Origin: Fuerstiella sp.
Lineage (GTDB): Bacteria; Planctomycetota; Planctomycetia; Planctomycetales; Planctomycetaceae
Length of the DNA: 64,000 nt
NCBI GenBank assembly: GCA_029941865.1
Contig: JAPYTO010000007.1
Span: forward strand, 1 to 64,000
Reading direction: 5' to 3'
Part shown: piece after piece, positions 49,558 to 59,702 of the stretch
Position numbering within the stretch: the first letter of the stretch is position 1
Layout of the letters: the number at the start of each line of letters is the position of its first letter
Translations under genes and position numbers: made by a program
The notes under the pieces: model-generated
Databases searched by the model: none
Told to the model about the DNA's origin: nothing
The model's input: the letters and a program-made list of their open reading frames with translations, nothing else

Positions 49558-52268
49558 CGCTCAACCCCGTGGTAAACACTCAACGGTCGCCCTTCAAATC
49601 CGGAGACGTTGTTTTGAAAAGCCATAAAATCGTCCAGCTCCCACAACGGAATCAGGAATGCCTGAGCAATCATGTGACGGTGGATCAAAAACAGTTTCCG
49701 CTGCGCGTCGGCAAAGCTGCTGGCGTAGTCCAGATTGATCAGTTCCTGACGCATCCAGTCCGGATAGGCAGACAGTCGATCGACGTCAAGCTGATCGTCG
49801 GACAGCAACACCGACCAGAGATCCAGCAACGGTTCCATCATCCTGACGCGCCGATACATCAGATCCCAGCCGTCGGAAGCCAGCTGTTCGCCTTCCTGAT
49901 CGGCAGGAATCAGCTCCACATCAAAGCCCAGTGCTGTCCACCTGTCAACGATCTTCTCAGCGGCCAGCATGGCCAATTCGTCCGGATCGCACAACATTCG
50001 CAACGTGGGCAGCTTAATATGCTGAACGGCAGCGGCGATCTGTTTGGCATGATCACGGCGATACACCACTTCATCCCATTCGTCTTTCGCCTGCAGCACC
50101 TTCTGTTTTGCGTCGGCGACGAATTTCTGCTTGTCAGGAATACGAAGTTGTTCCAGTGCGGCCAGACGCAGCACATAGGCCAGGTAGTGATCGTAGATCG
50201 GAGGCTCTACCAGAGGACTGTTGGCGTAACTGCCAGTGTGCCACGGTGCGCTGGTGATACGACCGTACTTCATTTCGGGGTCCCGCAGTATCACTTTCTT
50301 CAGCAGGTTTTCGCGATCCACTGACACCGAAAGTGCTCGCCGCAACTGCGCATTTTTGACAGCCGAAGACAGTGGATTGAAAACGATCACGTGGTTTTGC
50401 GGAATCGCATACTGCTGAACATAGGCACGTCCGGATTCTTTGAAGATATCAATTTCCCACGGCATCAAGTGAGGCAACACGTCGACCTGACCACGAAGAA
50501 ATGCCTGGATCTCAGAATGACGGTCACCGAATTTGATCTCATCAACATCTGATACGTGGTATTGGCGGTCGCTTAAGCCATCGGGTTCGGGAATGATTCG
50601 GCGATATTTCCGATGGTTTTCATCCTGCTCCACCAGAGCGAATCTGGTGGACAGAGTCTGCCGGTCTGCGTCCTTCGGTGCCGGCTGCTGGTCCTCAGGA
50701 ATCCCCATCACCGGAAATCGAAACAGCGCCTCCAGACTCAGCGGCACCCGGTGAAATTGAATCTGAAGTTGAGTCGGCGAACGCACCGAAAACTCACTGA
50801 CAAATGACGCCAGACGCGGGTTGAATGTACTCAGTGAAGGGTCCAGCTGGCCACTGAGTGCCTCGGCGATCTGATTTGCGCTGAGAATCGGCTGTGTCTG
50901 CCAGTAGGGCCGCGTCGACTTCAGCGTAAACAGGACCTCTCGACCAAGATCCTGCGGATCCCACTCATCAAAGAACGCTGATTCGAAATAGGTGAGTTCG
51001 TCGGCGCTGGAGGGTGCAAACAGTGAGACGGTGGTCAGTTCACGATCTCTTTCATTCGCTTCCAGCGGAATGGGTGAAACGATGTCCGTCCGGGAAAAGT
51101 CGCGTACGGCGACTCGCAGCGTCTGATGTCGGAAGACGTATTTATTGTAGGCGGCCCGCACGTTCCCGGCGGTCGGCCAGGTCACATGCTGAGAATCAGC
51201 GGCCTGACGCCGCAGGGTTGTGGGCCAGATTCTGTTGGCGATCGCGGCGACTGCGGCGGCCTCTGCGTGTCGGCCGGCCTGAGAGTGCTGTTCGGCCTGC
51301 GCGAACACGTCAGCAACCATGTTCTGCAACTGGCCCTTCCATTCGGAGATGACAGGATGCTCCGGAAAGTGTTTCGCCAGTCTGTTCAGAAAATAGCGAG
51401 CCAGATCGTAATCCTTGTCGTCGACTGCCGATTGTACGGACGTGCGGATGGTCTTGCCGAACATGGCTGCCAGCTGTGGACTGCTGATGTCACGCATCGC
51501 CAATTCATCCAGCAGCGCCATCGCCGCATAGGCATTGCCGTCCTGGAAATTGATTTCGGCTTCTCTGATCAACAACCTGGCGAATTGCGGATTGGCTTCT
51601 TTCCAGCCCGGGGCCATCCGCTCGACTTCCATCAACAGTTCATAGGCCTGACTGATTTTACCGCGGTCGACCAGTGCACCAGCTTCGCGCAGCATCATGT
51701 CTTCGAACGATATGACGCGTTCTACCTGGCTGACGGGCAGCTGATAATCCACCGAGTTGTCGTTGGGCAGATTGACCTCAAGTAGTCTTAGCCGCTTCTT
51801 TCGTTCCACGATTTCGGCCCGCTCTGCCGCATTGGCGCCCCTGGTCTGCTCCAGTTGCGCCAGTTCGTCAGCCATCTTTTGCAGTGTGTCGGGACGAGGA
51901 TAAAGTGGCTGACAGACAATGACGGACTGGTTCTTCAGGACCACCCAGTCGAACGGATCGGCCTTCAGAAGTTCTTCCACAGAGGGCCAGACCATGTCTT
52001 CCAGCTGCGGCAGTTCGTCCTGTGCGCACGACGTCGGAAGGACCAGAACATTGGCGCAAAGACACAGGACCGCAGCGATGAGAATGCCGCTGCCCGTCAG
52101 TCCGGAACCAGGGTGGATTTTGGTGCAGCTATTCAAGGACATCTTCCACACTATAAAGACTGCCATCGACTCCAATGACGACCAATGAATTGCCAACTTT
52201 AACAGGTCCTCTTTGCGCTTCCTGACCGAGTATGATGCTCTTTCCGGTATCGTTGCCTTCTGCATCAA
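49539..52268 (-). CDS. SBP_bac_5-type solute-binding protein with N-terminal TPR-like region
   Basis: LRRALSVSVDRENLLKKVILRDPEMKYGRITSAPW; FLRGQVDVLPHLMPWEIDIFK; true start probably 52142 (MSLNSCTK), because the 5' ORF overlaps the upstream CDS. Confidence 0.8.
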   Translation of the reverse strand: MMQKATIPERASYSVRKRKEDLLKLAIHWSSLESMAVFIVWKMSLNSCTKIHPGSGLTGSGILIAAVLCLCANVLVLPTSCAQDELPQLEDMVWPSVEELLKADPFDWVVLKNQSVIVCQPLYPRPDTLQKMADELAQLEQTRGANAAERAEIVERKKRLRLLEVNLPNDNSVDYQLPVSQVERVISFEDMMLREAGALVDRGKISQAYELLMEVERMAPGWKEANPQFARLLIREAEINFQDGNAYAAMALLDELAMRDISSPQLAAMFGKTIRTSVQSAVDDKDYDLARYFLNRLAKHFPEHPVISEWKGQLQNMVADVFAQAEQHSQAGRHAEAAAVAAIANRIWPTTLRRQAADSQHVTWPTAGNVRAAYNKYVFRHQTLRVAVRDFSRTDIVSPIPLEANERDRELTTVSLFAPSSADELTYFESAFFDEWDPQDLGREVLFTLKSTRPYWQTQPILSANQIAEALSGQLDPSLSTFNPRLASFVSEFSVRSPTQLQIQFHRVPLSLEALFRFPVMGIPEDQQPAPKDADRQTLSTRFALVEQDENHRKYRRIIPEPDGLSDRQYHVSDVDEIKFGDRHSEIQAFLRGQVDVLPHLMPWEIDIFKESGRAYVQQYAIPQNHVIVFNPLSSAVKNAQLRRALSVSVDRENLLKKVILRDPEMKYGRITSAPWHTGSYANSPLVEPPIYDHYLAYVLRLAALEQLRIPDKQKFVADAKQKVLQAKDEWDEVVYRRDHAKQIAAAVQHIKLPTLRMLCDPDELAMLAAEKIVDRWTALGFDVELIPADQEGEQLASDGWDLMYRRVRMMEPLLDLWSVLLSDDQLDVDRLSAYPDWMRQELINLDYASSFADAQRKLFLIHRHMIAQAFLIPLWELDDFMAFQNNVSGFEGRPLSVYHGVERWLVKP

Positions 52269-55200
52269 GTACGATCACCTTTCCGCTGGAAAGACATGCC
52301 ACAAACCCGCCACCATCAACGGCGACGGGTTGGCCTGTCAGAAACGTGCCGTTCAGGGGAACGGTCACTGATTCCTGCAGCGAGCCGCCGCGTGAAAACA
52401 CCTTCAATTCACGGCGCGCGACTTCTACAAAGATCCGATCTCCCGAAATATACGGCGATCTCATGGCAACTCCACCGAGTTCATGTTCATCCAGAACTTC
52501 CAGCGTTGCCGTAGACATTCTCAGGAGTTTGCCGTCGGACGTCACGACAGCCAGCAGATCACCCGCTGCTGCAGGTGTCAGTTCGATCGGATGTTCCATG
52601 CGTGTCCGGCTGACTTCGAACAGATGCCGTTTTCCACTTGTCCGATACTCGACCCGAATCAGTTCGTTGTCGGAGTTGATGGCCAGCACCTGAGTTTCGT
52701 TAAGAGCCACGAGTGATTTCCAGGACGCCTGTTGATTCTCGCCCTGCGTCTGAGCCGCTCGATAATCCGTCACTCGGCCTGCACGAGACGCTGTAAAATG
52801 CAGGCCACCAGGAAACGCGACAACCACGCCATCAGCAAGTGATACCGGCGGAACTTCCGGTACACCTGGCAACGGCCATTTCCGCTCAAGCTGTCCATTC
52901 GTCGTAAATGTCCACATGCCTGGCTCTTCGCCGCCACAATAGGCAGCCAGTCGACCATCCTCGAATGTTACGCCACCGATGGCGTCGCTCAGACCGTCCG
53001 GTACGCGGTATTCGCTGAGGTTGTCGATGACAAAGCCACCCTTCTTGATTGTCTGCAGGGGAACTCGGAAAACTCGACCAAAATCAGCGACGGCCAGCAG
53101 GGATTCGTTGTTAGCGGCAGGACCGGCTGATACGACATTGGTGCCGATGACCGTGCGCCACTGATCTTTCATCTCCTGGGGCTCAACCCTGGTGAAGAAG
53201 ATGGACGACGAATAGGGTTCATTAGTCGTCACAAAGAAGTTCTGATCGGACATCTGGATCGGCTGCAGATGCAGTCCTTTTGCCACAGAGTCGGATAGAA
53301 GTTCCAGAGTATTGGTCCGGACCTGAAACTTTCGTAATGCTGTGCTGGCCATCCACAACTGACCACCCGGTCCGGCCAGCAGATAAATGGGTGCCGTGGC
53401 CGCGTCTTCAAGTTGATTCGCACCAACCTTCGCCAGATGATCGGCATCGGGTTCATCGTTGACCCGGAACGCCGTCACCCGCTGAGGTGTCGAGGGGACG
53501 TACAGTTCACGTCCTCTGAGCAGCAAACTATCTCTAACCTGGCCGTCAACAGTCTCCGATGCGAGCACGGTCACGTTGCCACTGCCCGGATCGACGGTCA
53601 GAACTCTCAGCCTGGCCTTTTCGGCGGAATCGTTGTCGGCCAGCAACATCATCTTACCCACCGTCAGAATCGGGGCTTCGACACTGCCGAGACGGTGTTC
53701 CACATACGACACCGCCACACATTCCAACGGACTGATGGTCAACGTATAAACGAGCGACTGGTCACCCGCGACCACCATATACTTTTCGTCGCGTGTCACA
53801 GCCGGCGGTCCGACCACGGGTTGATTGAAGACGACACGCGAAATCGCTTTACCCGAATCTACGGAAATCTTCCACAGTTCTCCGCTTTCCGTCGTCAGGT
53901 AAATCTGCTGCTGAAATATGAACGGCGGTCCGGAGGGCAGTGACGGAATTAGCTGACGCCACAACAAATCACCACTCTTCTGTGACAGCAGAAGAAGTTC
54001 ATTTGTGTCGGTGTGATAAATCAACAGCGACGGCTCTGACGCATCGACAGCAATCGGAGCGAACGGCGCGTCTCTGCCAACCGCACGTTTCCAGACAGGC
54101 TCTCCGGTTTCGGAGTCAATTCCGTAACAGCTGCCAACACCTACCGCGAAGACCAGCTTGTTCTGCGAGACCTGGTCAACGGTCACCTGGGTGCGCAGTG
54201 TCAACGATGCCGAGACCCGGTCGGACGACGAGAAATCTTCGGTCACGGCCGGCGTATTCAGATCTTCCCGTTTCGTCAGAGCCTTCTCTCGCTCCATAAT
54301 CGTGGTCAGAATCTTTGCCACATCAGCATCGTCGCTCAGCACTTCATATTCGTCGATCAGAGCCTGACGAGACTCAAGAGCCGCCAGAGTGTCGTCGGCC
54401 TTCAGATGGCCATTAATTTCTGCCAAAGCCCCGTCCAGAACTTCAGCTTTACGAATCGCAGCTTCCGCCTTGCGATGAAGTGCCCGAATCTCGTCTTCAA
54501 GCGACCGTGGCAGACCATCAGCGCCGGCAAACTGATCCATGATGTCTTTGGCAGCGATGCTGTCTTCCAGTGGCGGCATGGACGGTTTCAGTTTCTTCGG
54601 GATGTCGCCGTCTGCCACTTCTGCACCGAGTCGCACGATGCGCTCCGCATAGCGCTGGACGTCAGCGCGTTCGTCCTGGAAGCCTTCAAGGTCACGGCAG
54701 ACGCGTATGAAGTCATTCAACTGCTTCAGGGCCTCAGAAACTCCATCAGCGCTGATACTGGTACCTCTGATAATCTCCAGCACTTTCGTCTTGTGATAGA
54801 GAATGCGGGCCTGCACCGCATAGTCGCCGTCCGGGTAGGTCTGCAGAAAGCCCACCAGCCGGCTCTTCGCTTCCGGATAGCTTTGTTCCTCGAACTTCCC
54901 TTTTGCGGTCGTAAAAGCATTCTCTTCGCTTTTACTCAGAATCATGATAAAGAACACGAGGCCGAGCAGCGTGAGAGCAATAATGCTGCCCGCCATGAGC
55001 ATCACGAACGGCGATTTCTTGACGTCTCTTTCGCCGGGCCGGGCCGCACCGCCGGACAGCTTATCACTGAACTCTGACAGCCTGCCACGGCGAAGCTGAC
55101 GACGACCCTTCTCGATTGTCGCGTCGCCGCCGTCCTCTCCTGTTTCGTTATCTTCGTCAACGTCACCGTCAGCGTCGAGTTCATCGACCTCTTCGATGTC

Positions 55201-55296
55201 GTCGTCATCAATTTCGTCGTAATCTTCCGTCGGCACGTTGGCACCCAACTTTTTTTGAGGGACGTCTTGTATGAAAATGCGGCAGGCTTCCATCAA
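52129..55296 (-). CDS. Membrane-anchored PQQ-binding-like beta-propeller protein
   Basis: Single TM FVMLMAGSIIALTLLGLVFFIMIL; propeller repeats such as GVGSCYGIDSETGEPVWKRAVG and LLLLSQKSGDLLWRQ. Confidence 0.82.
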   Translation of the reverse strand: MMEACRIFIQDVPQKKLGANVPTEDYDEIDDDDIEEVDELDADGDVDEDNETGEDGGDATIEKGRRQLRRGRLSEFSDKLSGGAARPGERDVKKSPFVMLMAGSIIALTLLGLVFFIMILSKSEENAFTTAKGKFEEQSYPEAKSRLVGFLQTYPDGDYAVQARILYHKTKVLEIIRGTSISADGVSEALKQLNDFIRVCRDLEGFQDERADVQRYAERIVRLGAEVADGDIPKKLKPSMPPLEDSIAAKDIMDQFAGADGLPRSLEDEIRALHRKAEAAIRKAEVLDGALAEINGHLKADDTLAALESRQALIDEYEVLSDDADVAKILTTIMEREKALTKREDLNTPAVTEDFSSSDRVSASLTLRTQVTVDQVSQNKLVFAVGVGSCYGIDSETGEPVWKRAVGRDAPFAPIAVDASEPSLLIYHTDTNELLLLSQKSGDLLWRQLIPSLPSGPPFIFQQQIYLTTESGELWKISVDSGKAISRVVFNQPVVGPPAVTRDEKYMVVAGDQSLVYTLTISPLECVAVSYVEHRLGSVEAPILTVGKMMLLADNDSAEKARLRVLTVDPGSGNVTVLASETVDGQVRDSLLLRGRELYVPSTPQRVTAFRVNDEPDADHLAKVGANQLEDAATAPIYLLAGPGGQLWMASTALRKFQVRTNTLELLSDSVAKGLHLQPIQMSDQNFFVTTNEPYSSSIFFTRVEPQEMKDQWRTVIGTNVVSAGPAANNESLLAVADFGRVFRVPLQTIKKGGFVIDNLSEYRVPDGLSDAIGGVTFEDGRLAAYCGGEEPGMWTFTTNGQLERKWPLPGVPEVPPVSLADGVVVAFPGGLHFTASRAGRVTDYRAAQTQGENQQASWKSLVALNETQVLAINSDNELIRVEYRTSGKRHLFEVSRTRMEHPIELTPAAAGDLLAVVTSDGKLLRMSTATLEVLDEHELGGVAMRSPYISGDRIFVEVARRELKVFSRGGSLQESVTVPLNGTFLTGQPVAVDGGGFVACLSSGKVIVLDAEGNDTGKSIILGQEAQRGPVKVGNSLVVIGVDGSLYSVEDVLE

Positions 55297-55328
55297 ACCG
55301 CTGCTTGCGTTCCACTAACCCGGAACGT

Positions 55329-56960
55329 TCAATCAACCTCTTTGATCATGGAATTGATTTTTGTAAAACCGGCCTGGGCCGCAGCATCTGCGACCAGAAT
55401 CCTTTTTTCGTGAGTCGATTCGGGATCAATTAACAGCTTAAGTTCCACGGCGTCGGCAGCCGCTCTTGACGTCTCTAACAGACCGACAATTTCCTTAAAC
55501 GACTCACCCGGCAAATCATCAATGTAGATTCTGTTTTCTGCATCAATGATGGCTTCCACGGCCGAACTCTCCATCTCCGGAACACTCACCGAAGATACGG
55601 CATCAGACTGCGCCGGCGGTACGTCAATCTTCTTCTGCAGAGTGAATGATGCGGTAATCATGAAGAAGATCAGCAGCAGAAACGTGACATCAACCATCGG
55701 GGTGAGGTCCATTTCTTCAAAGTCAGGCTCCGGCCTGCCCAACCCAACATCTTCCTCATCCTCTTCTTCCCATGATGGTAGACTGACTCGGACAATCGTA
55801 TTGACTTTGGTTTTTTCGGCCTGGGGAGCCACCCGTTTCTTCGTAACTTTGGGGCGGCCCGGCACGGGGGCTTCGTCGTCAAGCTCCTCAATATCGTCGT
55901 CGTCTTCCGACAGTGTCTCCGCGACCTCGTACGAATCGTCTTCGACTCCAAATTCAACATCAAGTTCAGCCGGATCGACCTGTTGTTTCTTGCGAGAGCC
56001 CTCTTTAGAGCCAGCGGCAGCACTGGGCGCAGTGGCCTTGTCGCCTTTGGCCTTCTGGGCGACGCGATCCAATTCATCAAGGATCGGCAGTTTGACAAGA
56101 TCGAGCGATTTACCCTGTCGATAGGCCGTGATCAGAAGCTTCAGATCCGTCGACACATCGGCAGCCGAGGCATACCGCAGATTACGACGTTTGGCCATCA
56201 TGCGGTGTACCATCCGACAGATGACATCAGGCAGTTTGGGATTCTGTTCCTTCAGCGGTGGTGGTGTCGTGTTCAAATGCTGAACGGCAATCCCCATGGC
56301 CGTAGACCCGGCGAATGGTGTCTTGCCGCACAACAGCTGGTAGCACGTCACGCCCAAAGAATAGACGTCGGAACTCGGGTCGAGTTCCTTACCGTTGACC
56401 TGTTCCGGACTCATGTACAGAGGCGTTCCCAGCGTCATTCCTTCGCGGGTGATTCCGCCACCGTCGGGATTGTCGTGCAGTTGAGCCAGACCAAAGTCGG
56501 CAACTTTGACTTCGCCCTTTTTGGTCACCAGAATATTTTCCGGCTTGATATCGCGATGAACGATTCCTGCCTGCCCGGAAGCTTTCAGAGCCGATGTGAC
56601 CTGACGGATGACGTGCAGACACGAACCCAGATCCGGCGTGGCCTTCGATTTAAGAATGCTGGCGAGGTCTCTACCCTTCACAAATTCCTGTGCGATGAAG
56701 TGATACCCCTCTTCATCGCCAATTGTGTAGACCTGCACGATATTCGGATGATTCAAGCCGGCCGCCATCATGGCTTCCTGCTTAAAGCGAGCCAGCATCA
56801 CTTCACCGGACGTTGCCATCAAGGCGGGTTTCATGACCTTCACGGCGACGTGCCGCTGCAGTGAAGTCTGTTCCGCAAGGTAGACGTCGGCCATGCCACC
56901 GCTGCCGAGATGTCTCAGCAGGTGGAATTCCCCAAGCTTTTTATCTACCAGATCCGCCAT
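55329..56960 (-). CDS. Fusion protein: N-terminal Ser/Thr protein kinase + TM + C-terminal ExbD/TolR domain
   Basis: FHLLRHLGSGGMADVYLAEQTSLQRHVAVKVM; IVHRDIKPENILV; VADFGLAQL; then MDLTPMVDVTFLLLIFFMITASFTLQKKIDVPPAQSD in one continuous ORF. Confidence 0.93.
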   Translation of the reverse strand: MADLVDKKLGEFHLLRHLGSGGMADVYLAEQTSLQRHVAVKVMKPALMATSGEVMLARFKQEAMMAAGLNHPNIVQVYTIGDEEGYHFIAQEFVKGRDLASILKSKATPDLGSCLHVIRQVTSALKASGQAGIVHRDIKPENILVTKKGEVKVADFGLAQLHDNPDGGGITREGMTLGTPLYMSPEQVNGKELDPSSDVYSLGVTCYQLLCGKTPFAGSTAMGIAVQHLNTTPPPLKEQNPKLPDVICRMVHRMMAKRRNLRYASAADVSTDLKLLITAYRQGKSLDLVKLPILDELDRVAQKAKGDKATAPSAAAGSKEGSRKKQQVDPAELDVEFGVEDDSYEVAETLSEDDDDIEELDDEAPVPGRPKVTKKRVAPQAEKTKVNTIVRVSLPSWEEEDEEDVGLGRPEPDFEEMDLTPMVDVTFLLLIFFMITASFTLQKKIDVPPAQSDAVSSVSVPEMESSAVEAIIDAENRIYIDDLPGESFKEIVGLLETSRAAADAVELKLLIDPESTHEKRILVADAAAQAGFTKINSMIKEVD

Positions 56961-56984
56961 TATTCGATTTCAGCCGTGTGCCCG

Positions 56985-57455
56985 TTAGCGCCGGTCGGTG
57001 ACCGCAAAGTTCATCTGAATTTCTGTTTCCGTTTCCGCGGCCACTTCGCCGATCACCTGTTCGACTTCGCCGACAAACCCGGACTTCACGTCGCGTTCTG
57101 CATAAATCATGATTTTAATCATCTCATCCAACGCTGCTCGCTGAGTCAATTCGGCTTTGATCTGATCCAGAGATGCGGGCTCACCATCCAGCACAATTTC
57201 CCCCTCAGACCCCGACGAAGCCGGTGCCTTGATTGTCAGTTCAACATGTCCAGCGACGGTCGCATTGGTTCCCGATGTCGCCGGCGGGATGTCTCTGTCC
57301 GGTGTGCCCTGCATGGTCGAGGTGACCATGAAGAAAATCAGAAGCAGAAACACGACGTCGATCATGGGAGTGATGTCCATCTCGGCTTCGTCTTTTTTCT
57401 TCTTCTTTCCAAACGCGGCGTCGTCAAACACGCTGAATCCCCCCGAGTCGCACAC
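56985..57455 (-). CDS. Biopolymer transport protein ExbD/TolR
   Basis: EMDITPMIDVVFLLLIFFMVTSTMQGTPDRDIPPA. Confidence 0.92.
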   Translation of the reverse strand: MCDSGGFSVFDDAAFGKKKKKDEAEMDITPMIDVVFLLLIFFMVTSTMQGTPDRDIPPATSGTNATVAGHVELTIKAPASSGSEGEIVLDGEPASLDQIKAELTQRAALDEMIKIMIYAERDVKSGFVGEVEQVIGEVAAETETEIQMNFAVTDRR

Positions 57456-57560
57456 TGTGGTCTGAACGTACGCCTGCCACGCCTGAAAATGAAATCTCCG
57501 GCAGCAAATTCGCTCGTGGCCGTGCCCACTTCACGGGGCAAGCCTGGTTCTGCCAGGACC

Positions 57561-58331
57561 TCACGATGGCGAATCCTCTCCACGAACCTGAGCGGCTTCG
57601 AGGTCGTCGAAGAACGTTCCCAGATTATCCTGCACCGAATCCTGCAGCTTTGAAATTCGAGTCTGAGTCATCGCGCCCAGTACCACCAGTGGGATCGCAA
57701 TGGCCAGTCCGGCTGCGGTGGTAAATAACGCGAAACTGATGTCGGACGCCAAGTCTGCTGGCTTAACGCCGGAGTCTCCGGTCCCGGCGATTTTCTTGAA
57801 TGCCAGGATCATCCCGGTCACCGTACCCAGCAGACCAAGCATCGGAGCAGATTTCACGATGGTGTTCACCCACGACGTGCGAACATCAAATTCCGCAAGG
57901 ATCTCGCGTGAGAAGAACTCAGACACGATCTGTTTGATTTTCTTGATCGGCTTGGCTCGGTTTTCAACGCCCACCTGAACCAATTGAGGCACGGCTCGCG
58001 ACCATAGCTCCGGCGTGTCGCACATGTCCACAGCGCCATCAAAGTCGTTCTTTTCAAGCAGTTCACTGACGTCATCCAGAAAGGCGCTCGCTGCTTCGCG
58101 GCCAGGGAAGCTCTTTTCCTTCACCCGCCGCATCAGCACGATAATGCAGTACAGACCGTACCCGGCGGCCAAAGCCATCGCCAGATAGATGAGATTGCCG
58201 AACTGAAGCAGAATCCAACCGGAATCGACCGCAGCAAACGAAGTGACTGTCAGCGAATTGCATAAAACAGACAAGAAGTGCATATGATTTTCCTGAACCT
58301 GTAATTCATTCCGGCCAACAGGCCTGGTCAA
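57561..58331 (-). CDS. MotA/TolQ/ExbB proton channel family protein
   Basis: Three TM segments; WVNTIVKSAPMLGLLGTVTGMILAFKKIA...ISFALFTTAAGLAIAIPLVVLGAMT. Confidence 0.92.
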   Translation of the reverse strand: MTRPVGRNELQVQENHMHFLSVLCNSLTVTSFAAVDSGWILLQFGNLIYLAMALAAGYGLYCIIVLMRRVKEKSFPGREAASAFLDDVSELLEKNDFDGAVDMCDTPELWSRAVPQLVQVGVENRAKPIKKIKQIVSEFFSREILAEFDVRTSWVNTIVKSAPMLGLLGTVTGMILAFKKIAGTGDSGVKPADLASDISFALFTTAAGLAIAIPLVVLGAMTQTRISKLQDSVQDNLGTFFDDLEAAQVRGEDSPS

Positions 58332-58358
58332 ACGAGCAACATCTGTCAGTGCCCGGTG

Positions 58359-59264
58359 TTAACGTAATTTCTGACTGGTAACCACAAACTCAAACCCACT
58401 GCCCGCTTTTTTCACCTGAAAACGAGTACGGCGAATCTGTTCCGGAGGCCTCCCGCCAGCACGTTCCGCCTCAAGTTGTGCCAACATTTGCTCAGTGCTC
58501 GGATCGTAGAAGTGCAGAACCATGCCTTCTTCAGCCTGCGGGACACCCGCCTTTGTCAATAATTCGATGTCCGCTTTGACGCGATCACCTCCCTGCCAGT
58601 TCATGAACAACCGCTGGTCCTTGCTGTTCAGCCGCTCCTCACGAAGTGATGGACTGCTCGACATATTCTTCAGGTAATATATGCGGCCGTCCTTGAATGC
58701 ACAGCCTAGCTCAATCTTGAAGAATTCCAATTGCTTGGCATAGGACTTCAGATTGCCCTGATCAGCAAACTCCACAAACCACCGCTGCTCACGTTTTACG
58801 CCACCGCGAACTCCACCACCGCTGCCAAATGGTCGACCACTTCCCTCAGCACTGCCAGGGTTTCCTCCGCCACTCGCATCTGCATAGTCGTTGGGCTGCT
58901 GCATTTGCGCTGCGGTCGCAGACAAAGTGAGTATCTGTTCCGTAATCTCTTCCAGTTGAGTTTCGCTCTGATCGTTCGAAAGCGATGGATCGTCAGTCGG
59001 ATCCAGGGGCGATTCCACGTCCAGAGTTTCATCCGGATTTCCGTCCTCGAATCCACCGTCGCCGGTTTCCATCACAATGGGAATCGATTGAACGTCCGGC
59101 AGCAGATTGCTGAGCCATATGGCAATCAGTATCGCAACAAAGAGCCCCAGTCCGACAGCGGCAGCAATCTGCATCGATGTCGCAACGTCATACTTTGTCT
59201 CCGACATCACCGGAACTCGACCAGTCACACGCCGGGACTTGCGATCCGGAACTGTGGTGGACAT
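58359..59264 (-). CDS. Single-TM protein upstream of exbB; unknown function
   Basis: N-terminal TM AAAVGLGLFVAILIAIWLSNLL, acidic/Gly-rich linker, C-terminal soluble domain. Confidence 0.75.
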   Translation of the reverse strand: MSTTVPDRKSRRVTGRVPVMSETKYDVATSMQIAAAVGLGLFVAILIAIWLSNLLPDVQSIPIVMETGDGGFEDGNPDETLDVESPLDPTDDPSLSNDQSETQLEEITEQILTLSATAAQMQQPNDYADASGGGNPGSAEGSGRPFGSGGGVRGGVKREQRWFVEFADQGNLKSYAKQLEFFKIELGCAFKDGRIYYLKNMSSSPSLREERLNSKDQRLFMNWQGGDRVKADIELLTKAGVPQAEEGMVLHFYDPSTEQMLAQLEAERAGGRPPEQIRRTRFQVKKAGSGFEFVVTSQKLR

Positions 59265-59702
59265 GGCGAACTCCAGCTAATTGACGAGACAGGGGAATGA
59301 CAAAAGAGCTGGAAGTTGGAATTCGCCGCCAGCAGTAAGACTCAGTTCTAAAGCAATTTGATGCGGAACCGCATAAGATTGGTACGCCGATGCTAGCTGT
59401 TTTCCGGGCAAAATGTCAACGATGCGGGTCGATCAACCATCGCAAAATCGCCACACGCCACCACTCCTCCTGGGACGGCGTCACCACATCCGCACGGTAC
59501 GACTACGATTTCCGACTCCGCAAACATCGATAATTCCCCTGTTTTAACAAGCGATACTGACGTGAGACACGCGAATAACGCGAACTTCTGTCGAAGATCC
59601 GGTAACCCGTCCAGATATTCGGGCACGACCAGGATCACTTGATCCGACCTACCGGTCGATCATTATGCCCTTAAGGATCCCGAACACCGGAAGTACGTGA
59701 AG

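Noticed and set aside
49398-50324. 308-aa plus-strand ORF
   Set aside because: Antisense to the SBP_bac_5 gene
55983-56864. 293-aa plus-strand ORF
   Set aside because: Antisense to the kinase domain of the kinase-ExbD fusion
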